Source: Helicoverpa zea (taxonomy: Eukaryota; Arthropoda; Insecta; Lepidoptera; Noctuidae). From it: DNA of 64,000 bases. Location of the stretch: contig NC_061461.1 of assembly GCF_022581195.2 (NCBI RefSeq), forward strand, positions 186,001 to 250,000, given 5' to 3'. A program made the translations under genes and the position numbers. Shown in pieces: positions 39,286 through 54,200 of the stretch (positions are counted from its first letter, which is position 1; each line of letters opens with the position of its first letter). Under the pieces are notes generated by a model. It had not been told where the DNA came from, made no database searches, and saw only the letters and a list, made by a program, of their open reading frames with translations.

Positions 39286-42200
39286 ATGTCGCGGCGGGAG
39301 GTGCGCGTCGAGCGCGCTGACTATCCTCTGCCTCCGCCTAGCAAATGCGCTAAAGTAAGATCCTGTGCTTAGTGATCATTCAGTAGGCTAGTGATTAGAA
39401 GTCTAGCTTCTATTCTGCGTGTTCCTTCATGGTTCACGTGTTTCTGTTTTGAGTGGTTCAGATCGATACCGCTCCTTCTGTACCCATATGTTTGGTACGT
39501 GGAGCTATGTAGAGCACCTACTTAATCACAAAATATTAAGACGAATTTAAAACATAGCAGTACAACAGTTTACACAGGCAGGTGCGTTTGTAAATCTTCA
39601 CTGGCCTAGAAAGCTGGTGGTAGTTGAACTCCTTGCGAGTGTTTATAGCAATAATACACTCAGCTAATGACTTGTTTTGACACATACAAACATACAGCGC
39701 GTGCTCAGTGGGTAGCAACGATATTTTATTGGAGCTTGTTAAATCATGTGAACACGTCAGAATTCTTTTTATTAAAATGAAAAGTAAGATGAATTAAATA
39801 AAAAGTTTTTTTTTGAAGCTTGTATATTAAGTAGTGTGCTGAATGTCAAGACAATCTGTTTGTGACTACTTATATAAGGAACTTAATCAAATATAAGAGT
39901 TCCTAATGGATGATAGTTTCTCTGAAGTCCACTGAAAAGTTAGAAATGTACCCGTATGTGTGTAGGCAGTAATGAACAAGCTATCAGCTAATTGACTAAA
40001 AACTGTTATGTATAAGATGGACTATGTGTGAGTACAAATTAATTGCTCTATTTCATTGTACGAACAGAACTCCTGCGCAGAGTAGCAATTAAACTAGGAA
40101 TAGATTTGCTGCGGATAACTTTGTACATAGGGTAAACCTGGCAATTGTGCCCCACCATTCGAAAAATTGAAATAATAAACAGGGTTATTTAAAATATGTT
40201 TATTAAAGTAATTAGTCTTAACCTCTGACTCAATAGGTATAATAATAACAAAAAAAAAACTTCTTAAAAGTAATTAAAATAGCTGAGATCAACGATTTCT
40301 TAAAGTCTAGGGTGGGGCACATTCCACGGATACATCAGTCATATGTGCCTCAGTAAAGCCTCTCATTTTTTAGTCTTCTTTCCTTTCCTTCGATTTCAGT
40401 TTTATGGTTAATTTGAATGCCACTTTCGTCCATGTTGAAAATTATTTCAGGCTTACCAATTAAATCATTTTCACTCAACACTTTCAACAACATCTCAAAA
40501 TACATATCAATATGACATCAATTTACATGCTTATGACATCTTCTACAGCTTTTTTCATATTTTCTTCTGTTCATTTTCTTGGATCTGTAGCTTTCTCCTT
40601 CCCCTTTCCTAAAATAAAATAACCGATCAGAAATACTTAAAAATAAAAATATAAAATCAATACAGACGTGGGGCACATTACACGAAAGAAATCGGGGCGC
40701 ATTAGCCAATGTTCAGTATAACGTGCCCCATTTGATTTCAAAAAAGAAGTTTAAGAAAAACGAAACGCAATTGTAGATACACAATAGTTCAAAGAGGTTA
40801 GCTTTAGAATAAAACTTAAAAAACGGAAAAAAACATGAACCAAATACTTTAACTCAATGTTACAACAAACACAAAACATTTTCAGACTATGATACATACC
40901 TTGTGACCACTTTTTCTTCGTTAAAACAAATAAATAAAGGCACTGAGTTTTTTACATCGACACCATACTTCTGTCACTAACCCGCACGGACCAAATTAGC
41001 GCCAAATTCAAAATGTATCTGTCAGTTCTGCGAGTGGGGCACATTATCGACTGGGGCACGTATGCCTGATTTACCCTACTTCAATATTATGTTCTGGCTT
41101 CTGAGCCTGACCTTCAATGTTCCCTTAACCCTCGCCTGCCGTGATAGAAGCCGCTCTTCACTCACGTAACATACGATTATCATAACCTCATTATTGAGTT
41201 CAGTGTTCCCCTGAAGTGTCTTGCGTTTACCTAAGACGACCCATTGGCCGTATCTTCCTATACACTCAAGCTATAATATAGCTACTTTCTACACTCATTG
41301 TGATGGAAGAATACTTAAATAACACTTAGGTACTCCTGTCAGGGTCCCAATCCCAATCATTAAGCACTTTCATAAAGAACTGTCTGTGTCTATCAGGTAC
41401 TGTACTACACGTGGAAGCTATGCTCGGTGGTGTTCTCGCACTTCGTGATGATCAGCCTGGTGGTGGCCTACTGCATCCTCGGCGCCGTCACCTTCGAGAA
41501 GCTCGAGGCTGAGCACGAGAAGGAGGTACCGGCATATTCACTTTTACAGCTAAACTACATATTTACTCGAATAAACAAAACTACTGTGAATAACAATACA
41601 CGTGTGTCGGTGATTGTTATTTATATATCGTATTAATTAATTGTGTATTAAACCTAAGCTGGCCAAGCAATGTGTACTTTTCTGTTATTCGTGTTATCCC
41701 TTTCATAATATCATCAGCAGTTTTATGAATTTTAAAATGTAAAACATATTTCTTAAAAACTAAAACAGTAATTTATCAAACCGGGCTATTTCTGATCTTG
41801 TCGCTATAAATTACGTTTATCACGTTATGGCAGTGTGCCACAGAGTACTCAAAGTCAGCTGATTGACGGCCGATATGCGACCAGTTGTAGGAAAAGTCTA
41901 TGAAAGAGTACAACTTAAAAGACATGATCTTACACGAGACGACAATAATATGTTAGTTATAGAGGATCCAGTGAAGCTATTTCGGTATTAAGATTTATTC
42001 ATTAAATATGTCACACGCGACAAACTAAACAAGATCGAGAATGTTTTACAACAGTTTATATGTTTAGTTAGTATTTGTTACTAGGTACTTATAGCAAGTT
42101 TCAATTGGGAGCATTTGCTCGCGCTCACAAACAGGTGCTCCTCCACGGGTCAATTCAAGATCTTCTGTAAAGTACTTACTGACTACTGCTATGTATATGT

Positions 42201-45200
42201 TGAATACTTATTAGAATATCATGCAGCTGGCGGCGTATTGCTGTTGAGTGCGCTGTTGAGGCGCGCGCGTCAGGTGGCTGCCTCGTAAACTTGCTTTATA
42301 TTACAGCTTTCTGAGAATTCATGCTTGTAAAAATCAACTAAAGAGTACTTAAGCCGAACATTCTAATGTTTAAATTGAAATATACACAGTTTTATGGAGC
42401 TTTCTATAGTTATTGAAACATTTTAAGACACATTAGAGCTAAAGGTGCTTTTCCTGTCTTGTCTGTGACTTGTTCATCCGTCAGTACAGCTCTGAGATAG
42501 TGCAGACTGTATGTAGGAATGTGCGTCACATCTGCTTAATGATATTCAGCGCGAATCAGAATGTTTACAAACACGTCGGGGTCTAGCTGTCTTCAACTGT
42601 GGACTGTGTTTGCGTTTATATGTCCAAATGTACTATATAATGTAGTAACATTAACTAGACTTGCACATGTCCAAACAAAGGAAAAATAAAGAAATAGGTA
42701 CGTGAATAAATATATAATGCTAGGAGACCAACTGTCGTTGAGATTCCGCTGGTAGAAAATACTTCTTATGATCCATAATTAGATAAGTTCCTGTGTTTGT
42801 TTGTACACATGGACGATATTTGAAAACGTTGCTACGACGGACGTGAAACCAATAGCCGTGCCAACGTCCCGTTAATTGAGTCAAATGTCTACGTCAATGC
42901 CTAATATCGTTCATTATAATAGCAAGAACAGACAGGTAGGTGGAGGCGTTATGGCTGTACATGAGCCTTTGTGATAGGGAATACAATGTAAGGAGTTGGT
43001 GTGATGCAGGTGAAGCGGAACATATCGCAGCTGCGCAGCAACACGACGCAGAGTATCTGGACGATGACGCGCACCGTGCCGCTCTTCAACCAGACCAACT
43101 GGACCTGCGAGGTCGTCGACATGCTCAAGGTAGGCTTTACCTACATACCTAGAGAATGTCTTCCCTGAGCGACAATATGAGCTTCTACCAGCCTATATGC
43201 CTGCCTACATATTTAGGTATCCTTCAGAGAAAAATAGATAGCTATCAAAGCTTTTAAAACTTCACACACGATTATCTTTATGAAACACAATTATAGCCCG
43301 GCAGAGTCACTGACACCCGAAATATCCAAGGTGAAATATTTTCACATTCCACTCGCACGCACCTGATCCGATGTAGAGAGCTACGAGTAGACGAGCACTA
43401 TGCCGGAGTGGGCACATCATACATCAATCACTTTATTGGCGCGTGCGAAGCGATCTCGACAGCTTTTCATTGACGTTTTCCATAGAAATATTAAGGACTT
43501 ATAACATTGGCTATGAATACTTACTTCAGGAATATTTTGTGTTGGATCAAACGTTCTAAATAGTTATTGTTGCAACAGGACTTTGAGAACGCGATCCTGC
43601 TGGAGATGAAGGTGCGCGGCTGGGACGGCAACGAGAGCACCGACCACATCCAGTGGACCTTCACCGGCGCGCTCTTCTACTCCATCATCGTCATCACCAC
43701 CATCGGTGAGTCCCATCACATACACACTGTAGTATTTCTAATTTTATATTTATATTTTATCTTCTTTTATCTATCTATTAAGTGTTACTACTTCTATGAA
43801 AAATGGTTGGAATTTATCAACCATGGTTGATATCGTATAGTTGATGATTTTTAAATTAATTCAGTAAATTCCGAATCAATAAATAAATGTAGTCATATTT
43901 CTAAAGCGGTTTGGAAACAGCAATGTTAGGTACGCAAATATGCAATAAGGTTTCAAAATTGTAGGTTTCCAGCACAATGTGTGTGCGTTATATGTAAGTG
44001 CATAGCATGTGGGTTAGGGTAAGATGAGAAGGCTCACTATGCGCGTGTACTTTACGCATCCAATCCCGTAACGCCACTTTTGATACAACTCTGCTGCGAC
44101 GAGGAAGATGCGACAAACTAAATGTTTAGTATGGCATAGACTGGCAAGCACGATGGCTAAGACAAGTTTCTTTTAGGTAATCAGTTCAGTTGAGCTGATT
44201 CTATGTGAGTATAATGGTGAGCTAGGTGTTGTGCCTTCTGTCGTGTACGGCTAGCGTGTGTCGGTGCGGCGAGCGGTGGGTGCGCCGGCGCCTGGCGCGC
44301 TGCCAGCCGCCATCCGTCACAGTTTTTATATCGGACTCTATCACTCGCACTTATTTTACTCATAAATCCGACACATATGACTTTAGGAATGAATGTCAGT
44401 TTGTTAATTTAATTGCCGCTATTGGCACTCATGCTCGATAGTTCAAACAGCTTTGGACATTGACAATGTTGACTCTATCAGTGACTTGATGTAAATAACA
44501 ATATTAGGTTGAAGAAATCAAAAAAGAAAACAAAAAAGAGTTTGCGACGGTTTATTGTTTGCAGTCACACATGTTCGCGACGGGTTGAGCGTTCCGCCGA
44601 TGCTTGTGTATCGGAGCGGGGCTGGAGAAGTCGACGCGCGGCGCCCACGCCGGCGAGCCGGTCCTCCGCCTGCTGTGTGCGCAGCCTGCAAGAGTCCCAG
44701 CCGTCACACTCGCACACAGCGCACAGACTCGCCACACACAAAGCTGGGTTTATTGCAGTTAACACTGACGGTGTATTCGTTACCAATTAATCAAAATATT
44801 GCATGCTCACGATGACGGTACACTGCAGTCTTAAACTTAAACAACAACGACGTGTACCGAGTTAGTTCCACACTTGTATTAGTTACCACACGACACATGG
44901 CACATTTATTTACCGTAGTATCTCGGACCTATCTGACCGGTGGGTCCACCGGGACCCACTAGGATTGGGCGACCGGGTCCAATGGAGCCTGTTGGGCCCC
45001 CTGGGCCAGTGAGCAGACCTGGTTGTCTGGCAGGGCCAATGATGCCAGTGGGTCCACCCGGTCCGACTAGTACATTAGGTCCACGTCCAGTCCTGCTAGG
45101 CCCAATGATTCCTGTGGGTCCGCCGGGGCCAACTAGTACTGGACGTCGGCCGTATGAACCCACTATTCCTGAGGGACCAACGGGGCCAACTAAGACTCCT

Positions 45201-48200
45201 CTTTGTGCACTTTCGCTTCGAGTTGAGTCTGGGGGTCCATTGGGGAGGGGGCCGACGATGCCGGTCGGGCCTTCGGGGCCAACGAGCACGCCAGATTCTA
45301 TTGGCTTATTCGGCGGGCCCACGGGTCCTGAGGGTCCGGAGGGGCCGATGAGTACGAGCGGCTTGTCGAAGACGCCGATGTGCGAGGAGTCGTGGTCGTG
45401 GCCGGGCCCGTACGAGCCGAACAGGCCGCTGTGCACGGAGTTGGGCGGCGGCGGGAACGGCCGCGCTAGGTTCTCGCGTCCCGGCAGCAGCATCGGACGC
45501 TGATCTTCCAGTTCATTGAAGAACTCTGTCGACAAATCGACTGTTAACTATATTTCGTAATATTCTATATGTGTACGCTACTACAAAACACATTAAGAAT
45601 TATTCTTGATGTTTCAATAAATCTATAATAGTAGGTGCGTACCGGTGTTCTGCGGCGTCACCCTGTCTTTGTTGCTGGGTCGCGGGTAGCAGCACAGGAA
45701 CTTGCCGGCACCGCACGCGCCCTGCACACGACAACAACACACTTCAACAATTCTGTTTATAATAAATAAGTAAATGTTCGAGTAAGTACACAAAGTTCAT
45801 ACCAAGGAGTCTGGTCTCGGATCGCAGTCGGGGTTGGAGACGCACTTGCAGTATTGCAACGAATCGAGGGTGCCGTCAGAAACCGTAGTTTTCGGGGGGC
45901 TAGAAACAGCATTATTTCTACATTATTCCAATGAATTGTTTAGTACATTAGGAACCTGAAAGTATATTTATACGTACGTGTGCACGGGGTAGATGGCGTT
46001 GTCGTCGACGCGGTAGGGCGTGCGGTGCGCCTCCACGCGCACGGGGTAGCGCCCGGAGCCCGGCGGCCGGTTGTAGAAGCCCTCCGTCTCCTGCGGCTCC
46101 TTGAACGGCGCGTCAGACTGCACGCGGTGCATGCCCTGGATCTTCTCTGGATCCCTGGAAACAATACCAATAAAACATTATAATACGTCTCAATAATAAC
46201 TCCAAACATACATTTGGAGTATGTCGCCATAATAAGAAATGATCTACCAGATGAGGCGCTTATGACACTGGTTACAAATCTGTTGGAGGGTGGGGACGTT
46301 TTTGGTATCGTCCTTTCGTCACTTCATTATAATAACATCAACTGATATTAAAGGCGTCGGTATGGTTGGTATGTTAGAGAAACGTTACCTTATTTCAAGC
46401 ATTATTACCACAACACAATACCAATGGGAAAATAAAAAGTATCGTACAAATAGCTTAGATATTTCCTATGGTTGCAAAGTCCAAAATCACTTCGCGTAAT
46501 GAGAAGATTTCGCAAACTGAACCACTTCGCAACTAAAAGATCGATCCGCCATCGTTGCTAAACGTAATGTAACTAACATTACATCATATCAAACTAGTTA
46601 ATTTTAACTTACTCTAGTTTTCAATACATTTGGTAACAGCGAGGTATATTTTTTACTAGAAAACTTTTTATAGATTTCGCGACAGAATTTCCTGGAAAAC
46701 ACCAAACAATCTATGACTCAGCACGTCGGTAAGTCTGTTGAGAGCCAATATAATGATTGTGGCGTGCCTTAGTTTAGGTCCGATTGTAATTAACCTTAGG
46801 TACTTAATTAGGCGGCCTAGATCAGCGTTGCGTGTGCGAAGGGAAAACTGCATCTGTGGGCAATGTATGTATCCTGTGTCGTGACAAGCATTGAAACAAC
46901 AGGCGCTTATTAAACACAGTGTTATTTTTTTGGAAGAATTGTACGTCTCTTATAAATATTACAGTATTCACAAACATATATTCTGTATGAAACCTTCTCA
47001 ATAATCCTGACGTAAAGGCATTGTCGCCCGAAAGCGTCATACGTCACATGAGCGCTAGCACTCATCGCTACCTCGCTGCCATTATTATAGTGACAGTAGC
47101 AATTACAGAGTCCTGCGGCGAATTACTGCAAATTAGCGGAATGAGCCGTCAGTGACGCAACATCGTGGGAGCCATTGTGCAGCAGTGGAAGTCGGCCAAG
47201 GCGCTGCCTACCCGACTGCAACCAGATCGACTAACCACTCACGGCAGGGTTTTCCCTCAATAACGCAAGCTCCATTCGCGATCAATCAATACTTTCGTTA
47301 CCTTCAAGAATAACAAAACATCGAAAACTGTATGAAATGGATAAAGATAAATCGAAAAGCTTCAGTTTGACAAACAAATAGTAGTTAATAAAGAATAGGA
47401 TCTAATTAAAACCTCGAGCTAAGTATATGTTAGTACCAAAGGTTGGCATCGTGCAACTACTTAGGGTATAACTATTGATAGTGATGGTAAGGTTTATTGT
47501 ATTAGGCAGTCCAAAAGATAACTTCGAAATAATTTTCTGTCAGATGTGTTTGCTCAAAGGACTACAATATGTTTTCGATAAAACAAAACGATTTCGTCAT
47601 CCATCATCGAATCAGTACGTCGATTCTATAAAATCTCACATTTCACTTCGACATCACTCTCACTTCGCATTCGTTCTATAGGTAGAATTCCGTGGACGCG
47701 ACAATAGTCAACCTATGAAAATGTATGGCACCGTTGCCGAGGCCCGTGACAGTCGCGCGCGGCCGACGAATTTCGTAAGCTGCTCGCGGCATTGTCAACA
47801 ATTTAATTCTGGTTTTACTAAAATTCTATAGATGTTATTAAGCGCTAGACCATGTTGAGAAGCGTACGGCCGCGAGCGGCTCACGAAATTCGTCGGCAGC
47901 GCGCGACTGTCGCGGCCCTCGGCAGCGGTGCCATACATTTTCATAGGTTGACAATTGTCGCGCGCGGTTGCGACAATCGCGACCCACGGAATTCTACCTT
48001 AAAGTTTCGTGATTGACATTGTCAAACTACACTAGCGCTACACTTTCGAGCGGGTTGACAAGTTGAACTAAATTAAACTCGAGATTTTGACAGATCTGTC
48101 AAAATCTGTCTATCTATAGGGGAGGTAGGGGAGAGATGGGCAGCTGGGAGACATGATCAAATCAGAATAAAAGGGGGGTCCTTTTATTCTGATTTGATCA

Positions 48201-51200
48201 TAGTTTTGTTTTTTTTTTATTGGGTAGTTTACGTTACCGACTGGTAACGGTGTTCATCCATAGACTATCTGTCATTTCTGTGAGTTGTCAAGAACAAACA
48301 CTCGTAAAAGTACTTAAATATTTTGTTGCGGTTTCGGATCGTTATAAAGATAAAACTAATGAAAGGTATGTGTATTTTCTATTATTAATGATTGATTGTC
48401 AAAATCTCCAGTTACGATTATAGTAAGTCGATGGAATCCACACCTATTTTACCTCTAGAAGAAAGTACTACAGCAATAGTTAATGGGCCCCACGTTTTTA
48501 TTTTAGTCTAATATGACCAGGACCACCTACGTAGGTTGACAGGTAAGTTACTATTTATTATTTTCTAGTTTTCAGTGCACATAAGATAAAACCGTTTAAC
48601 TTAAAAGTTTTTTTACCGATTTTTTTTTATAAACTAAGTCAAAAGTGTCCAATGCTCCCTATGGTAGGGAGGCTTGGACATACCATGTAATGTATAATTT
48701 GCAAATTTTTGTTCTTCTTCGTCAGTGAAAATTTGTGAGGTTATAAATCTGCGCGAAAAATCCTTTATAGAATCTTGTTTCAGGTACCGTTGCCAACTTG
48801 ATCTAGGGACTCCATATTTATCAGCTGCTATTTTTATTTTTGAACCTTTTGATACCTCTTGTATTGCTCATTATATTAAATCTTTAGGAATTTCCCGTCG
48901 CAAACCATTCTTTTTGAATTTAAACTGCATCTTTCTGTATTTGACAATAGTTAAAAATCCTCAACTGAACATTGGGCATGCCCAAACCACCCGCAAGTCT
49001 AGATGCCCATTTCTCCCTCTGTAAACATTTTCAATATAAGTTACCGGTATTTTTTAGAATCTACGTATTTAGGCTTAGATTTCAGTTTAATTTATAGATT
49101 AGTAAATAAACAATAGATTAATAGTGCACATAAGATAAAACCGTTTAACTTAAAAGTTTTTTACCGATTTTTTATTTTCTAGTTTTTAGTATTTAATGAA
49201 AATGCCTACCGAATATTCCTAATTCTATCTAATTCATTTAGTGCATCATTATTACACGGTCTCTTACCTGATAATTTATTACAATCTAATTTAAAAAAGT
49301 CTATTTTTTTAACGACGCCAAAAATCATCTAGTGACTCCTCCCTGGGTCAGCAGTGGTAAGGGAGTGCCAGACTCTTACTAACTAAAAACAGTTATGTTT
49401 CGTCGTAGGCCTTTTATGTACCAGGGCCACGGTAACTCTTTCGAACAATCCCGCAGCCCAGGCAGGCCTTGGCCCTGTTGGGCCCCGCTGGGGTTGCTGA
49501 CAGTATTCTACTTGTGTAGCCCTTTCATTTGATACCCATATTGAGGGGGTTGTGCCATTTTGTGCCGGCGGCCATATTGGATTTACAATATTATTGATAT
49601 TACTATATTGTATTGTCATCGGAATTAAAGGTGTATACAAAATTTCTGATCAATCGGTTGACAGGAAGAGGGTGAAATTTGAATTACTAAATTTGACCCA
49701 AGAATATATAATAAAACAAACTTGGTGAGCTAAATAAAACCGTTTAATAAATATCTCGTAATGTTGAAACTGATTGTAATTTTTAGGAAAGCTCTTTGAT
49801 TATATCTAGCCAAACATAAGAAATGGCAATAAAAGTTGATTATCTGTAAAATTTGATTTTTTATGCAATAAATAGTGAAAAAGTGCCCATCCCTCCCCTA
49901 CCACCCCTAAAGTATGAAATGACATTTCGAATCGAAGTGAAATGCGAGTTGTTGTTCGAATTTTATAGAATCGCAGTACTGTTCTCTAAAATAAGTTCTT
50001 TGAGCTAAACCTTCTATGGTATAAGGAAATACAACTTCCAAAGTTTTAACCTTAGATGAAGAATAAACTATCATAAGGACAATATTTACGTATGCTGTAT
50101 GGATGGCATTGGTTTTATACGTCTTGAACAAGGATTTGCCATAAACGGTTACTTTTATCTCGAACTTTGATAAAATCTGAATATCGTAGGGGCCAAGGCG
50201 ACTCGTCTGTCATCGAAATTACTCATCGAGGTCATTCATAAACTGTATAAATAAAGAATCCCTCGCCGTCGCGAATACTTATTGCTAACCCTATCATAAT
50301 GTACAAAGGCTGGACAGTTCTAGTTATTCAGCAATAGGCAGATGCCAATGGTTTACTATACACAGTCGTTCTTGTTATCTCACGAGATAACTCTTCGATG
50401 AACAATGGCGATAAAACTTTTGTAATATTTTTGCTAAACAAAGTTAAGAAGCATCTTAAGCTGTTGCTGAATAGTGGTCGAAAACAATTGAACTGTTAAT
50501 TACACGAAATAGAACAATAAGACAACAGTAGCACTCCTACTATTTCGTAGTACAGCGTACATGTAGATTACACAGAGTGGTGAGAACTCGTTACATTTTA
50601 GGGTGTGTGTCGTAAGAGCTCGCAGTACGAACAATCCACGCCCAGTCGAGCTAGACGGAGCTGACTGATTGCTAACACGTTACAACAGCCTACGAACAGG
50701 CGCGGTCTCTTCACCAACCGTGTGATATACCTACTCATCATGTAACACGAACTATCTGCTGTGTGAAGACGTTCAATAGACCAACGAGTTTTAAGCCGGT
50801 TACATAAATTAGTAGTTCAAAATTTCTGGCAGAAGTTCGAAACTTCCTGTGAATAGAATGGCATTTTTTTACAACTACTTATTGTAGTATTCTAGGGCTT
50901 ATGAAAGCCCACAAGTCTCAGTGTTCACTAGAATCTTGACCTGCGGTTTGCTAGTTTTTTGAAGAGACATTTTATTGCTGAAGCCCTGAAGCAATACTTT
51001 GTGAGGTATTGGTCAGTATTACCACAGGTGAAGATACTCTTGGCAGTAAATTGGTTTGATATTGTTCGACAAGTGTGTGTTTACTTACCTGTCGTCGCCA
51101 GATTCGATGAATCTCACTTTGGTGTCGATGCGGACTGAAGCCGCCGCCTCGCCTTCTGGCCAGCGCCACTTGGCGGAGCTGCTGGCCACCAGCAGCACGC

Positions 51201-54200
51201 TTAACCATAACACTCCTGGAATAGCCAATACACATACATAAGATCTCATATTATTATTTACCATATATAAAGAAATGGATAGTTAACAGATACACATTGT
51301 TTATGATCTTTGTAAGCTCTAGAAGTATCTCAGAAAAACTGTTGATTTGGTTACTTCATGTACCCTAAAAATAAATGAGCAACTTTTGTTTTTGTCTACT
51401 AAAACAAACGGCAAGGGATCAGGTTTTTTGCGTAAAGAAGAACAAAAAACAGAAACCGACGATATTTAATTAAGCAGCAGCTAATGGTCCGAGGAAACGA
51501 ATCCACTTTTTCAAGGATTGTTAAAGATTTGTAAGTACCTATTAGTAGTATGAGTCATTCGGATATAATGTTGATCGCGTGATTGTAATAACATTAGTAA
51601 CTAAACAACAATTATGCCACACTATGACGACAGGAGCTAAACAATGAATCAGAGCTCTAGGGGTACGCAATTAGGATTACTGAAATAGATAACAAAGAGT
51701 AACAAGGGAGGCCTTTATAATGAAATCTTGAATACCAACGTAATGACGACAGGATGCATCAAGATTTAAGTGTTTCCCTACTGAAAACTGTTGCAAAGAA
51801 CACAAACTCGGTAAGACAGGAAGGAGGACTAAAAATTACAAAATAAAAAAGAAAAAAAAAACAGTGAGAGGTTTTATATTTAAAAAAGACCGAGGTGGAA
51901 AGGTATTTAGGTAGCCTATTGTTAAAGCGAACACTCCCTAAAACGATTTGTTTGTTTTGATAGAGTAGATTTAGAGTAGGTTTATTTGAATGATAAAACC
52001 AAAAATGATCATTTTAGGGACAATGCTATACTTAAGAGTTTTCGATGATTCTATTACATATATGGCAAAGTGAAATAACACTTTTACAGAAACAGATTAG
52101 CTTATTGCCGATTGTGTGAGTACACACTCATGCGCAAGCACGTGCCACGTAGCGGCAGCAACGAGGAACAGTTTACAAATATCGCAGCACTCGCCTCTTG
52201 CTGTTGTTGTACCAATGGTCCTTTATCCGCGTTCTATCGGAAATGTTCGGCGTTTGGAAAGGACGCCGGTACCTCTGCACTAATGATTGCATTGCAAGAC
52301 AACAATTAGAACGTGCTGGGTTCAATAACTTATCTCAACTTATGAAACTGATTGTTCAGATTTCCTGTAACGAAAATCCTTAAAAACAGACTTCGGAAAT
52401 GGGAAGGTCTGTTTTGAAAAATTTGTTTATTATGGTCTATTCGGTAATGTAAGAGCCCGGATGTTGTAAGCGCCTGACACAATCAGTCCGACACAAGATA
52501 AACAACAACAGATGATGTCACAAGAGACAGTTGATGTCATTGATGACCTGGTAGATGAGCACATGACGACCAGCAGGGACCCACTGAGCTCATGTACTAC
52601 ATCATTATTACTGGATGAAGAGAATTGAGCATGAGATTAGCTGGCCTTAAAGGTTTTTAAAATTCGCAATTTTTACACGTACCTACTCATTTACAAAAAT
52701 CATTTCGGTTAAATTGTACCGACCGTGCGTAGGTATCGTACCTTTGTGTGTCTCAGGCTTTGGAAAATCTGTTTGTACCAAACATTTAAACCGGTAGTTT
52801 GACGTGAAAATGGGACAGATATAGAGCAACTTCCATATTTATTTTATGTGGAAGAAATTCTGAAGAGTTTGTTTCCTTGAACGCGGTAATCTCAGGATCG
52901 ATTTCAAAATTGTTTAGTTAGCTTCTTCTTAACTTGTTTATCGAGGAAAGCTTTAGCCTACTTTTGATCTCTTGCCTCCACGGAATGCGCCTGAAACTGT
53001 TGACTTGTTAAACTGTTGGTTGAGCTAGTTAGAAAATATTTACGATCTTAACTGTTATTATATTAAGTACAACTTCCGTCTGCCTTTTTCACCAGATAAA
53101 CAAAAAGACTTTTAAATTAGATTTAAATACATGCTTTTCACTGCTTTTAACCGTGTTTTAAACTATTGTTAAGTTATTCAATAAAAATAATATTCCTATT
53201 TTAAAATTTCGTTAAAATAAAAGACTAGTCAGGTGGTAATTTTGGACATTCATATATCGTGTGCATCTAAGATATGATAGTGCACATTGAGAAATAAGTT
53301 GTTTTATATCTAATGCCCTTTTTTGAGATATCCAACCTATTGCAATTTCCCAACGTTAGTGAAATGTAAAAAGCGTATTCAAATAAGTTCGCGTGTATGG
53401 CGGCTGGAGTGGGCGGGCGGCAACACGCACGGGGTTGCGCAAATCTCAAGGATTTGTTTATACGCATACTAGGACTTTATGATATTTAAGAATTAAGAAT
53501 TATATTTTATTTACAAAGAATTTACATATTACTAAACACATAAACGTATTTTATTTTTATTACATTACCGACGACCAGAAGTTACAAAATATATTGATTA
53601 GTGTGTCTTTTAATTAAAAAGGACGATAGTTAGTTTATTAAGCACAAATTAATTCATAAAATTAAAATAAATAATAAGAAATACGCACCAATATTCATTT
53701 TGTATAAATTGGAACTTCCCTTCGTTTGTGGTCGATGTGAATATTGAACATATAATTGTTGTAATATTATTTTCAGTACATCACTATAGTTTTGTAATGC
53801 CACTATATGAGCGACTGGTCTGCTCGCCCTACGTTATGTAACTGTGCTCTGAGCTGCTGCCCGCCACTGATTTCAGCTGCACTTGCGCACGCGCCGCGCC
53901 GCTAAAATGGCGCATGACACTGAATTGCACCGCTCCAATATTTTGTAATATGACCATGTGAAACTCATAATTTGAATTGTTTTATTGTCGCATGCATGAT
54001 TAGATTAGGCTATGCCCCTTCGTAGAATAATTTGGCGAATACTGCAAAAAAACTGTGCAAGTTCTGTTATTACAATGTCACAATGTTTTTGAATATGTGA
54101 AAACACTCCTATTAAACACCTCGCATATGTTGAAATAAGTAATTTTACTTCTCAAAACTTAGTATAAGTTTGTGTAGGGGTTGGTCATTGAAGTTGTTTC

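Larger units (their letters stand above)
48119..49907. mobile_element. Second pogo-like DNA transposon remnant, TA target duplication
   Basis: 1789 bp between TA dinucleotides (48117-48118 and 49908-49909). Terminal inverted repeats are GGGGAGGTAGGGGAGAGATG on the left and GGGGTGGTAGGGGAGGGATG from the reversed right end, continuing GGCA. It contains a degraded transposase N-terminus on the minus strand, a subterminal hairpin at 48153-48201, a repeated block of about 53 bp, and a nested copy of another repeat (49348-49461). Non-autonomous. It lies in the nested gene's intron and so also in K2P intron 4. Confidence 0.8.

Noticed and set aside
44940..45503. A 187-codon plus-strand frame rich in Gly-Pro opposite the nested gene's last exon
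   Set aside because: Gly (GGN) and Pro (CCN) codons are complementary, so a Gly-Pro repeat reads as Gly-Pro on the other strand. The minus strand has matching splice sites and a signal peptide; the plus frame has neither.
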